From CAZJNX01 sp964547415 (GTDB lineage: Bacteria > Pseudomonadota > Alphaproteobacteria > Rhizobiales > Amorphaceae): DNA of 6,100 bases. Shown one piece after another: positions 1 to 5,196 of this stretch. Location of the stretch: NCBI GenBank assembly GCA_964547415.1, contig CAZJNX010000254.1:1-6100 (forward strand). The letters run 5' to 3'. Positions within the stretch are counted from its first letter, which is position 1. Each line of letters begins with the position of its first letter. The notes below the pieces were generated by a model, which was not told the DNA's origin, did not search any database, and saw nothing but the letters and a program-made list of their open reading frames with translations. The position numbers were made by a program, and so were the translations under genes.

Positions 1-391
1 CGGCGAGGTTGGTGACGCCGGGCTGGACCGTCGCCGTGCGGTTGTCGAAGTCGACTTCGAGGACGCGGTTGAACTTCATCATGGACATGAGGACGGCGTC
101 GGCCAGCGGCAGGGCGCCGCCCGACAGGGACGTGCCGGCCCCGCGGGGGACGACGCGCACCTCGTTCTCGTGGCAGTACCTCAGGACGGCGGCGACCTCG
201 TCCACCGTCTCGGGCAGGACGACGACGAACGGCATCTGGCGGTAGGCCGTGAGCCCGTCGGTCTCGTAGGAGCGCATCCCGTTCTCGTCGGCGATCACGC
301 CGTCCTTCGGCAGCATTCTTTCGAGGGCCGCCACGATCTCCCGCCGCCGCGCTAGGGTGGTGTCGGAAGGGGCGGGCATCGTCAGCGTCAT
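1..391 (-). CDS. glcD: FAD-linked oxidase, glycolate oxidase subunit GlcD-like (N-terminal part)
   Basis: The first 130 residues of a protein whose remainder lies beyond the left edge. They match the N-terminal FAD-binding (PCMH-type) domain of the GlcD / D-lactate dehydrogenase family: FVVVLPETVDEVAAVLRYC at about residues 55-73, the flavin pyrophosphate-binding loop VPRGAGTSLSGGALP at 81-95, and a following strand ending TVQPGVTNLA at 121-130. GlcD is known to oxidise glycolate to glyoxylate as part of a GlcDEF complex. Related paralogues use D-lactate or other 2-hydroxy acids, and the substrate cannot be settled from this fragment. The ATG at 391-389 is chosen because GGAGG (402-398) lies 6 nt before it; a second in-frame ATG at residue 5 lacks that spacing. 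The gene is divergent from the XRE regulator, with 123 nt between the two starts. The family call is firm and the exact gene symbol less so. Confidence 0.85.
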   Translation of the reverse strand, partial: MTLTMPAPSDTTLARRREIVAALERMLPKDGVIADENGMRSYETDGLTAYRQMPFVVVLPETVDEVAAVLRYCHENEVRVVPRGAGTSLSGGALPLADAVLMSMMKFNRVLEVDFDNRTATVQPGVTNLA

Positions 392-442
392 GGGTGTCCT
401 CCACGGCGGCGGGCAGGAGCGGCACCGGCCGTCACGCAACCC

Positions 443-470
443 ATGTAGCGCCGACGGCGGCGCGCTTCAA
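443..470 (-). promoter_or_regulatory. Possible weak promoter for the glcD-like gene
   Basis: On the minus strand TTGAAG (470-465) and CTACAT (448-443) are separated by 16 nt and lie about 50-80 nt before the glcD-like start. The match to sigma-70-type hexamers is modest and the spacing is one short of the optimum. It is listed only because this 123-nt intergenic region must hold the divergent promoters. Confidence 0.2.
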
Positions 471-479
471 AGCGGCCCC

Positions 480-508
480 TTGTACGCGGGCAGAATGTCA
501 CCTATAAC
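480..508 (+). promoter_or_regulatory. Sigma-70-type promoter of the XRE regulator gene, predicting a leaderless mRNA
   Basis: TTGTAC (480-485) and TATAAC (503-508) are separated by exactly 17 nt. Both hexamers are good matches to TTGACA/TATAAT and stand out in a very GC-rich background. The -10 hexamer ends only 6 nt before the ATG at 515, so transcription should begin at or within a base or two of the start codon. No Shine-Dalgarno sequence lies between 495 and 514, which agrees with leaderless translation. The downstream gene encodes a DNA-binding protein, so autorepression over this site is plausible but not shown. Confidence 0.65.
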
Positions 509-514
509 CGCAAC

Positions 515-907
515 ATGAAACAAACGGCCCCGCCAACCGAGCCCGCGAACGGCGACGCCACCTTCGGCGCGTGGCTGAGGGCGCGGCGGCTCTCCCGGGC
601 GGAGACGGAAAAGGACTTCTCGCTGAGGCGGCTCGCCGCCCGCTGCGGCATCACGCCCGCCTACCTGTCGCGGGTGGAGCGGGGGGAGGTGGCCCCGCCG
701 GGGGAGGAGACGCTGAAGCGCCTCGCCGAGGCCCTCGGCGAGGACCCGGACGTGACCCTCGCCATGGCCGGCAAGGTGTCGGCGGACCTTCGCGCGGCGA
801 TCCTCGCCCGGCCGCGCCTGTTCGCCGACCTCATCCGCACCCTGAAGGAGGTGCCGGACCATGCCGTCCTGCGCCTCGTGCGCGAGGTGCGCGACGGCGA
901 GTGGTGA
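515..907 (+). CDS. XRE-family helix-turn-helix transcriptional regulator
   Basis: A 130-residue protein with a central lambda-repressor/Cro-type HTH. Residues 36-57 hold the bihelical core: LRRLAARCGI as the first helix, then TPAYLSRVERGE as the turn and recognition helix. LKRLAEALGEDP (67-78) closes the domain. The C-terminal third (about 84-130) is a helical tail ending VPDHAVLRLVREVRDGEW. I recall this ending from XRE regulators of alphaproteobacteria that are often paired with an ImmA/IrrE-type peptidase, but no such peptidase follows here. No membrane segment or ligand-binding domain is visible. It is predicted to act as a soluble DNA-binding repressor or regulator, with targets unknown. 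The ATG at 515 is the only plausible start, because the next in-frame Met is residue 84, inside the tail. It lacks a Shine-Dalgarno and sits right after the promoter. The gene downstream begins 34 nt after the stop on the same strand, suggesting one operon. Confidence 0.88.
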   Translation: MKQTAPPTEPANGDATFGAWLRARRLSRAETEKDFSLRRLAARCGITPAYLSRVERGEVAPPGEETLKRLAEALGEDPDVTLAMAGKVSADLRAAILARPRLFADLIRTLKEVPDHAVLRLVREVRDGEW

Positions 908-941
908 CCCCGCCCGCCCACCAGAGCAGAGGAGACGCGCC

Positions 942-1967
942 ATGCCCACCCTCGAGAACGACCGCCTCGTCTTCCGCTTTCCCGCCATCGATCCGGACGC
1001 GGCCTTCGCGCTCCATTTCCAGCGCACGCTCCGCATCCCGGACACGGATCGCGACTACCCGCTGCCGCCGGGCTTCGGGCGCTTCCCCCTGAGGCACGTG
1101 GAGGACCATGCCGCGGCGCTGCCGGCACGGATTGCGCGCCGGGGCGGCGTGTTCCTGCCCATGTGGCAGGCCGAGGCGCTGTGGATCGCCTTCGAGGACG
1201 CCTCCGGCCTCGCCGCGGGCCCGTTTCCGGTGGCGATCAAGGTGGCGGCAGGCAAGGTGAACGCGGTGACGGGGGAGGCCTGGGCGGAGAGCCTCGGGCG
1301 GGACCCGCAGGACTATCTCGTCCATCCCGAGCAGCCCTGGCTCGACGGGTTCGCCGTCGCGAGCGGGCATGTGCGGCAGTTCGTGGCGATGCCCCTCGGG
1401 GAGGGCTACACCGCCGAGGAACAACTGACGGGCGAGGACACCTGGGGCGGGCTTCAGATCTTGGTGGTGCCGCTGAAGAAGGCCGCCTGGGAGCGCCACC
1501 GGACCGCTCCGGCGGGGTTCCACGAGGCACCCATTCAGTACGCGCTCGCCTCGCCCTCGGCGCGCGAGGACATGGGCTTCGCCCCCGGGGGGCTCATGCG
1601 CCAGCGGATCGAGCCCGACCCGTTCGGGCCGGACGACTGGGACGTGGCGGCGGCGCAGCGCGTGTTCGTCACCGTCGTCCACGCCGGCGCGTTCACCGCG
1701 ATCGCGGGCGAGCCGCAGCCGACCGTGCCGCCGTCGGCGCGGGATTACGCGGCCGCGGGCCTTCCCTGGTTCGAGCACTACGGCCGCGGCGCCCGCCCCC
1801 TTCCGGGCGGCGCCAAGCTGAAGGGCCTGAAGTCGGTCGCCACGCTCCACCCGAAGAAGACAGCCGAGCCGCTGCCAGGCTCCGGGGACGTCGCGACGGG
1901 ACAGCCGGTCGCGGTCGGTCCGGGCGTGCCCCCCGTCCAACTCGACCTCGACCTCGACCTCGACTGA
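942..1967 (+). CDS. Conserved protein of unknown function, co-transcribed with the XRE regulator
   Basis: A 341-residue protein. I recognise its overall pattern from uncharacterised bacterial proteins found in several phyla, but I know of no assigned function. Conserved-looking blocks are FPLRHVEDHAAALP (48-61), RRGGVFLPMWQAEALWIAFE (66-85), VAIKVAAGKVNAVTGE (97-112), DPQDYLVHPEQPWLDGF (121-137), VRQFVAMPLGEGYTAEEQLT (144-163), GGLQILVVPLK (169-179), MGFAPGGLMRQRIEPDPFG (211-229), VFVTVVHAGAFTAIAGE (241-257) and AAGLPWFEHYG (271-281). No signal peptide, clear membrane helix, nucleotide-binding loop or metal-binding motif is visible, so a cytosolic soluble protein is likely. The ATG at 942 is preferred over an in-frame upstream ATG at 861, which lies inside the regulator gene, because GAGGAG (929-934) sits 7 nt before 942. 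From about residue 305 the tail is low-complexity, Pro/Gly-rich, and ends in four LD repeats. It follows the XRE gene by 34 nt and converges on rpsB. Confidence 0.85.
   Translation: MPTLENDRLVFRFPAIDPDAAFALHFQRTLRIPDTDRDYPLPPGFGRFPLRHVEDHAAALPARIARRGGVFLPMWQAEALWIAFEDASGLAAGPFPVAIKVAAGKVNAVTGEAWAESLGRDPQDYLVHPEQPWLDGFAVASGHVRQFVAMPLGEGYTAEEQLTGEDTWGGLQILVVPLKKAAWERHRTAPAGFHEAPIQYALASPSAREDMGFAPGGLMRQRIEPDPFGPDDWDVAAAQRVFVTVVHAGAFTAIAGEPQPTVPPSARDYAAAGLPWFEHYGRGARPLPGGAKLKGLKSVATLHPKKTAEPLPGSGDVATGQPVAVGPGVPPVQLDLDLDLD
1941..1964 (+). repeat. Four exact tandem copies of the hexamer CTCGAC at the 3' end of the unknown gene
   Basis: CTCGAC is repeated four times without change, immediately before the TGA stop (1965-1967). 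It encodes Leu-Asp four times as the last eight residues of the protein. Because the unit is 6 nt, gain or loss of copies by slippage would only lengthen or shorten the LD tail and keep the frame and stop. Identical codons in every copy point to recent expansion rather than selection on amino acids alone. Confidence 0.9.
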
Positions 1968-2230
1968 TGACGGACGTCGTCGGCGCCGGTCGGTGATACC
2001 GCGGGACGCCCCTCACCCGACGCCGCCGCAGGCCGGTGCCGCCACGCGATGCAGCGGAACGGTTCCGGCCGGACGGTCGCCCCGGGGCGAGGTCCCGCCC
2101 GGGTCCGCCGGTCGACCGAAAGCGCCGGCATTCCATGGCAGCTGCCCCGCCGGACGGGTGCGCCACGCGGCCGGGAGACGGACCGGGCGGGCGCCGGGCG
2201 CAGGACGGCGCCGCCCGCCTCGGGCCTGCG
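1968..2230. other. Intergenic region between convergent genes, no gene seen
   Basis: These 263 nt separate the stop of the unknown gene from the stop of rpsB. Open frames crossing it have no recognisable protein and no ribosome-binding site. It contains several inverted repeats: CGGAAC-G-GTTCCG (2055-2067), the perfect palindrome TCGCCCCGGGGCGA (2077-2090), CGGTCGACCG (2108-2117) and the larger hairpin at 2186-2219 listed separately. In DNA this rich in G and C, short palindromes are expected, so only the last is treated as a possible terminator. No elongation factor Ts gene (tsf) is present here. Confidence 0.7.
2186..2219 (-). terminator. Strong GC hairpin just downstream of rpsB, possible terminator
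   Basis: An outer 7-bp stem pairs GGCGGGC (2186-2192) with GCCCGCC (2213-2219). An inner 5-bp stem pairs GGCGC (2197-2201) with GCGCC (2208-2212) around a 6-nt loop, and a 4-nt bulge (2193-2196) lies between the stems. It begins 11 nt after the rpsB stop. There is no T-run after it on either strand, so it is not a canonical intrinsic terminator. It may mark the 3' end of the rpsB mRNA or act in both directions between the convergent genes. Confidence 0.4.
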
Positions 2231-3118
2231 TCACTGGGCGGGCGTCGGCTCCTCGGCCGGAGCCTCCGCCGGGGCCTCCGCCGCAGCGGCCCCCGGCGCG
2301 GGCTCCTCGCCGGGCGCCCCGGCGGTCTCCGCGGCCGCCGCGGGCTCCTCGATCGGGGCCTCCTCCGCGTGGAGGGCGGGCTCCATCGGGGCCTCCTCCA
2401 TCTCGCCGAGGTCCACGCCGAGGTCGCCCTGGGCGCGGGACAGGCCGTCGATCGCCGCGCGGGCGACGAGGTCGGTGTAAAGTGAGATGGCGCGGGCCGC
2501 GTCGTCGTTGCCCGGGACCGGGTAGGTGATGCCGTCCGGGTCGCAGTTGGAATCGAGAATGGCGACGATCGGAATGTTGAGGCGCCGTGCCTCCTTCACC
2601 GCGATCTGCTCCCGGTTCGTGTCGATCACGAACACGATGTCCGGGATGCCGCCCATGTCCTTGATGCCGCCGATGTTCCGCTCGAGCTTCTCGCGCTCGC
2701 GGTCGAGGAACAGGCGCTCCTTCTTCGGCAGGGCCTGCCCCTCGCCGGACAGGAGGTCCTCCAGGTAGCGCAGGCGCTGGATCGAGTTGGAGATGGTCTT
2801 CCAGTTGGTCAGCGTGCCGCCGAGCCAGCGGGAGTTGACGAAGTACTGGGCCGACATCCGCGCGGAGGAGGCGACCGCCTCCTGGGCCTGGCGCTTGGTG
2901 CCGACGAGGAGGAGACGGCCGCCGCCCGCGACCGTGTCGCTGATGGCCTTCAGGGCCTGGTGCAGCATCGGCACCGTCTGGGCGAGGTCGAGAATGTGGA
3001 CGTTGTTGCGCGTGCCGAAGATGTACGGCGACATCTTCGGGTTCCAGCGGTGGGTCTGGTGACCGAAGTGGACGCCCGCCTCGAGCAGCTGGCGCATGGT
3101 GAAATCGGGAAGGGCCAT
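2231..3118 (-). CDS. rpsB: 30S ribosomal protein S2 with extended acidic tail
   Basis: RpsB is an essential late-assembly protein of the 30S subunit, bound between head and body. The 295-residue product shows the S2 family throughout: FTMRQLLEAGVHFGHQTHRW (6-25), NPKMSPYIFGTRNNVHILDL (26-45), LLLVGTKRQAQE (69-80), SRWLGGTLTNWKTI (96-109), KLERNIGGIKDMGGIPDIVF (144-163), VIDTNRE (164-170), NIPIVAILDSNCDPDGITYP (181-200) and VPGNDDAARAISLY (201-214). The core ends near residue 230. The remaining ~65 residues are Ala/Glu/Pro-rich (for example AEAPAEAPAEEP near the end), whereas E. coli S2 has 241 residues in all. The ATG at 3118 gives the typical MALPDFTMRQ start and is preceded by AAGGAG (3134-3129) with about 10 nt spacing. 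Upstream are a structured leader and a good promoter. tsf, the usual downstream partner, is absent, and the next gene converges. Confidence 0.98.
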   Translation of the reverse strand: MALPDFTMRQLLEAGVHFGHQTHRWNPKMSPYIFGTRNNVHILDLAQTVPMLHQALKAISDTVAGGGRLLLVGTKRQAQEAVASSARMSAQYFVNSRWLGGTLTNWKTISNSIQRLRYLEDLLSGEGQALPKKERLFLDREREKLERNIGGIKDMGGIPDIVFVIDTNREQIAVKEARRLNIPIVAILDSNCDPDGITYPVPGNDDAARAISLYTDLVARAAIDGLSRAQGDLGVDLGEMEEAPMEPALHAEEAPIEEPAAAAETAGAPGEEPAPGAAAAEAPAEAPAEEPTPAQ

Positions 3119-3216
3119 CGGCCGTTCGCTCCTTTTTCCGGTTTGTCCTCCGCGGGCGGCACGGCTTTCGCCGCACCGGAAGGGCCGGATGGCCCGGAAC
3201 GCCCGCGTGCGAGATG
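3119..3216 (-). promoter_or_regulatory. Structured 5' leader of rpsB, possible autoregulatory RNA
   Basis: The region from the inferred transcription start (about 3216) to the rpsB ATG is a ~98-nt leader. In the mRNA sense it forms a hairpin at 3177-3158: GGUGCGGC, loop GAAA, GCCGUGCC. This is an 8-bp stem with two G-U pairs, capped by a GNRA tetraloop. A second hairpin at 3195-3182 pairs GGGCC with GGCCC around AUCC. S2 is known to repress its own operon through the leader in E. coli, and other ribosomal protein leaders are structured. A similar role here is inference; no match to a named RNA family is claimed. Confidence 0.45.
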
Positions 3217-3222
3217 GCGGCG

Positions 3223-3251
3223 CATATAGTCGATCGCGGCGGGAGAGGCAA
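3223..3251 (-). promoter_or_regulatory. Promoter of rpsB
   Basis: On the minus strand TTGCCT (3251-3246) and TATATG (3228-3223) are separated by exactly 17 nt. TATATG lies in one of the few A/T-rich spots in the recJ-rpsB gap. The predicted start is about 3216. It places rpsB on its own transcript, separate from recJ, which ends 48 nt before the -35 hexamer. Confidence 0.6.
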
Positions 3252-3264
3252 ATGCCGCGTGCGC

Positions 3265-3298
3265 GGGGCTGCCCCGGGGCTGCCCCGGCGGCTGCCCC
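3265..3298 (-). repeat. Tandem palindromic 11-mers directly after recJ, possible terminator
   Basis: GGGGCTGCCCC occurs twice back to back (3265-3275 and 3276-3286), followed by a variant GGCGGCTGCCCC (3287-3298) that abuts the recJ stop codon. Each 11-mer is itself an inverted repeat (GGGGC-T-GCCCC), and the junction GCCCCGGGGC is a perfect palindrome. In RNA these would fold into very stable GC hairpins. No T-run follows, so termination would be atypical or Rho-assisted. It lies just upstream of the rpsB promoter and may separate the two transcription units. Confidence 0.5.
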
Positions 3299-5131
3299 TC
3301 AGTCGCGGGCGAGGGGGAGGGCCGCGTCGAGGAGGCGCAGCTTGACGGTGCGGGCGCCGCGGTAGCGGTCCGCCATCAGCGTGCCGGCGAGGTGGAGCGG
3401 CCGGCCGCGGGCCGAGGACAGGAGCGCGCCGAGGTCCGTCCCCTCGGCGCGGAAGCCCATGGCCTCGATGCGCCCGCCGCCCGCGCTCGTCGCCGTCACC
3501 TTCAGGTGTCCCGTCCCGCAGGGGACGACGTCGCGCACCACGTGGCCCGGCAGGGCGAAGACGGGCTCGGGGTGGCCCGCGCCGAAGGGCCCCGCCCGCT
3601 CCACGAGGTCGACGAGGTCCTCCGTCGCCCCCTCGGCCGTCAGGAGCCCGTCGATGACGGTGGCGTCCGCCGCGCGGGCGGCGGCGACGTCCGCCGCGAG
3701 CCGCTCCGCCAGGAAGGCGGACAGGGCCTCGAGCCGCCCCGCGTCCACCGTGACGCCCGCCGCCATCGCGTGGCCGCCGCCCTTGAGGAGGAGCCCCTCC
3801 TCCACCGCCGTGCGGATCGCCGCGCCGAGGTCGACCCCCGGGATGGAGCGGCCCGAGCCCGTGCCCGTGCCGTCCTCCCCGAGGGCGATGGCGATGGCGG
3901 GACGGCGGTGGCGCTCCTTGAGGCGCGCGGCGACGAGGCCGACCACGCCCGGGTGCCACCCCTCCCCCGCCACCTGGAGGACCGGCGGCAGGGCGTCGTC
4001 CGCGATGGCGGGGAGGAGCATCGCCTCCGCCTCGGCGAGGGCGTCCGCCTCCATCGCCTGCCGCTCGGCGTTGAGGTCATCGAGGGTGCGGGCGATCCGC
4101 GCCGCCTCGTCCGCGTCCTCCGTGACGAGGAGGGACAGACCGAGGGAGGCCTTCCCGATCCGCCCGCCCGCGTTGATCCGCGGCCCCAGGAGAAAGCCGC
4201 AGGCGTGGGGCGTCGGCGGCCCGCCGAGGCGCGCCACGTCGCACAGGGCCGTGAGGCCGACCCGCTCGCGCCGGGCCATCACCTTGAGCCCCTTGGTCAC
4301 GAAGGCGCGGTTGAGCCCCTTGAGGGGGACGACGTCGCAGACCGTCCCGAGGGCGACGAGGTCGAGGAGGGACAGGAGGTCCGGCGCGGGCCGCCCCGGC
4401 CCGAAGGCGCCGCGGCGGCGCATCTCGCGCACGAGGGCGGCCATGACGATGAAGGTGACGCCGACGGCGGCGAGGTGCGTCTCCCCCGACAGGTCGTCGT
4501 GCCGGCGCGGGTTCACGATGGCCGCGGCGGGGGCGAGCGTCTCGCCCACGGGGTGGTGGTCGATGACGAGGACGTCGGCCCCGAGCCGGTTCGCCTCCGC
4601 CACGGGCTCCACCGCCGCCGAGCCGCAGTCGACCGCGACGACGAGGGTGGCGCCGGCCTCGCACAGGCGCCGCATGGCCGGGACGGACGGGCCGTAGCCC
4701 TCGCTCACCCGGTCGGGCACGTGGAAGACCGGGGCGAGGCCGAGGGCGGCGAGCACGCGCACCACGAGGGCGCCGGAGGTGGCCCCGTCCACGTCGTAGT
4801 CGGCGAAGACGGCGACCCGCTCGCCCCGCGCCACCGCGTCGGCGAGGCGCGCGGCGGCGACCTCGCAGTCGGTGAGGCGGGCGGGGTCGGGCATCAGCTC
4901 CCGGAGCGAGGGCTCGAGGAAGCCCTCCGCCCCGGCCCGGTCGACGCCGCGGCCCGCGAGCACGCGGGCGACGATCTCCGGCAGGCCCGACCCTTGCGCG
5001 ATGGCGAGGGCCGCCCGCTCGCCGGCCGCGTCGAGCCGGTGGCGCCAGGCGCGGCCCGAGGCACCCGCGCCGACGCCGAGGACGCAGCGGTCGGCGGACA
5101 GGTCCGCGGGAAGGGGACGGGAGTAACTCAA
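3299..5131 (-). CDS. recJ: Single-stranded-DNA-specific exonuclease RecJ
   Basis: RecJ degrades single-stranded DNA 5' to 3' in recombination, mismatch repair and stalled-fork processing. The 610-residue product has both family domains. The DHH phosphoesterase domain carries VFADYDVDGATSG (108-120, metal-binding Asp 111, 113 and 115), AVDCG (166-170), VIDHHPVGE (189-197) and DLVALGTVCDVVPLKGLNRA (257-276). The DHHA1 domain shows GPRINAGGRIGKASLGLSLL (316-335), GEGWHPGVVGLVAARLKERH (389-408), GSGRSIPGVDL (425-435) and GGGHAMAAG (451-459). A C-terminal OB-like region (about 515-605) starts near GPFGAGHPEPVFALPGH. Length is normal and no key motif is missing. The start is TTG at 5131, with GGAG (5143-5140) 8 nt upstream; the next Met is residue 80, and CVLGVGAGASGRAWRHRL (16-33) aligns with the N-terminus of other alphaproteobacterial RecJ proteins. 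It follows glpX by 126 nt. An SOS-box-like motif lies 62-76 nt before the start. Confidence 0.97.
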   Translation of the reverse strand: MSYSRPLPADLSADRCVLGVGAGASGRAWRHRLDAAGERAALAIAQGSGLPEIVARVLAGRGVDRAGAEGFLEPSLRELMPDPARLTDCEVAAARLADAVARGERVAVFADYDVDGATSGALVVRVLAALGLAPVFHVPDRVSEGYGPSVPAMRRLCEAGATLVVAVDCGSAAVEPVAEANRLGADVLVIDHHPVGETLAPAAAIVNPRRHDDLSGETHLAAVGVTFIVMAALVREMRRRGAFGPGRPAPDLLSLLDLVALGTVCDVVPLKGLNRAFVTKGLKVMARRERVGLTALCDVARLGGPPTPHACGFLLGPRINAGGRIGKASLGLSLLVTEDADEAARIARTLDDLNAERQAMEADALAEAEAMLLPAIADDALPPVLQVAGEGWHPGVVGLVAARLKERHRRPAIAIALGEDGTGTGSGRSIPGVDLGAAIRTAVEEGLLLKGGGHAMAAGVTVDAGRLEALSAFLAERLAADVAAARAADATVIDGLLTAEGATEDLVDLVERAGPFGAGHPEPVFALPGHVVRDVVPCGTGHLKVTATSAGGGRIEAMGFRAEGTDLGALLSSARGRPLHLAGTLMADRYRGARTVKLRLLDAALPLARD

Positions 5132-5179
5132 GACGCACGCTCCACCGTTTCACGGGAGCGGGCATCCTGTCCGATTCGG

Positions 5180-5196
5180 GTTCACGAAAATTGAAC
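5180..5196. promoter_or_regulatory. Inverted repeat GTTCA-N7-TGAAC upstream of recJ
   Basis: GTTCA (5180-5184) and TGAAC (5192-5196) form a perfect 5-bp inverted repeat around CGAAAAT, in the most A/T-rich part of the glpX-recJ gap. It shares the GAAC at 5193-5196 with the SOS-box-like motif next to it. It could be a protein-binding dyad, or simply part of the promoter region. Confidence 0.35.

Noticed and set aside
861..941. Upstream in-frame ATG that would extend the unknown protein by 27 residues
   Set aside because: It lies inside the regulator gene and lacks a Shine-Dalgarno, whereas the ATG at 942 has GAGGAG 7 nt upstream.
831..1940. A 369-codon minus-strand frame opposite the unknown gene
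   Set aside because: The plus-strand frame has a Shine-Dalgarno, recognisable family blocks and an operon partner. The opposite frame has Arg/Gly-rich composition typical of a shadow.
1991..2001. CGGT-GAT-ACCG hairpin as a terminator for the unknown gene
   Set aside because: The stem is only 4 bp with a 3-nt loop and no T-run, too weak to support.
2077..2090. Perfect palindrome TCGCCCCGGGGCGA as an operator or attachment site
   Set aside because: It lies between two convergent gene ends with no promoter nearby, and palindromes made of G and C are frequent by chance here.
2013..3959. A 648-codon minus-strand frame crossing the rpsB tail, the rpsB-recJ gap and the recJ 3' end
   Set aside because: It is out of frame with both rpsB and recJ, is low-complexity Arg/Pro/Gly-rich, and the two real genes explain the region fully.
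3392..5194. A 600-codon plus-strand open frame antisense to recJ
   Set aside because: It mirrors the recJ gene almost exactly, is extremely Arg/Gly/Glu-rich, matches no family I know and has no ribosome-binding site. Long antisense frames are expected in DNA this GC-rich.
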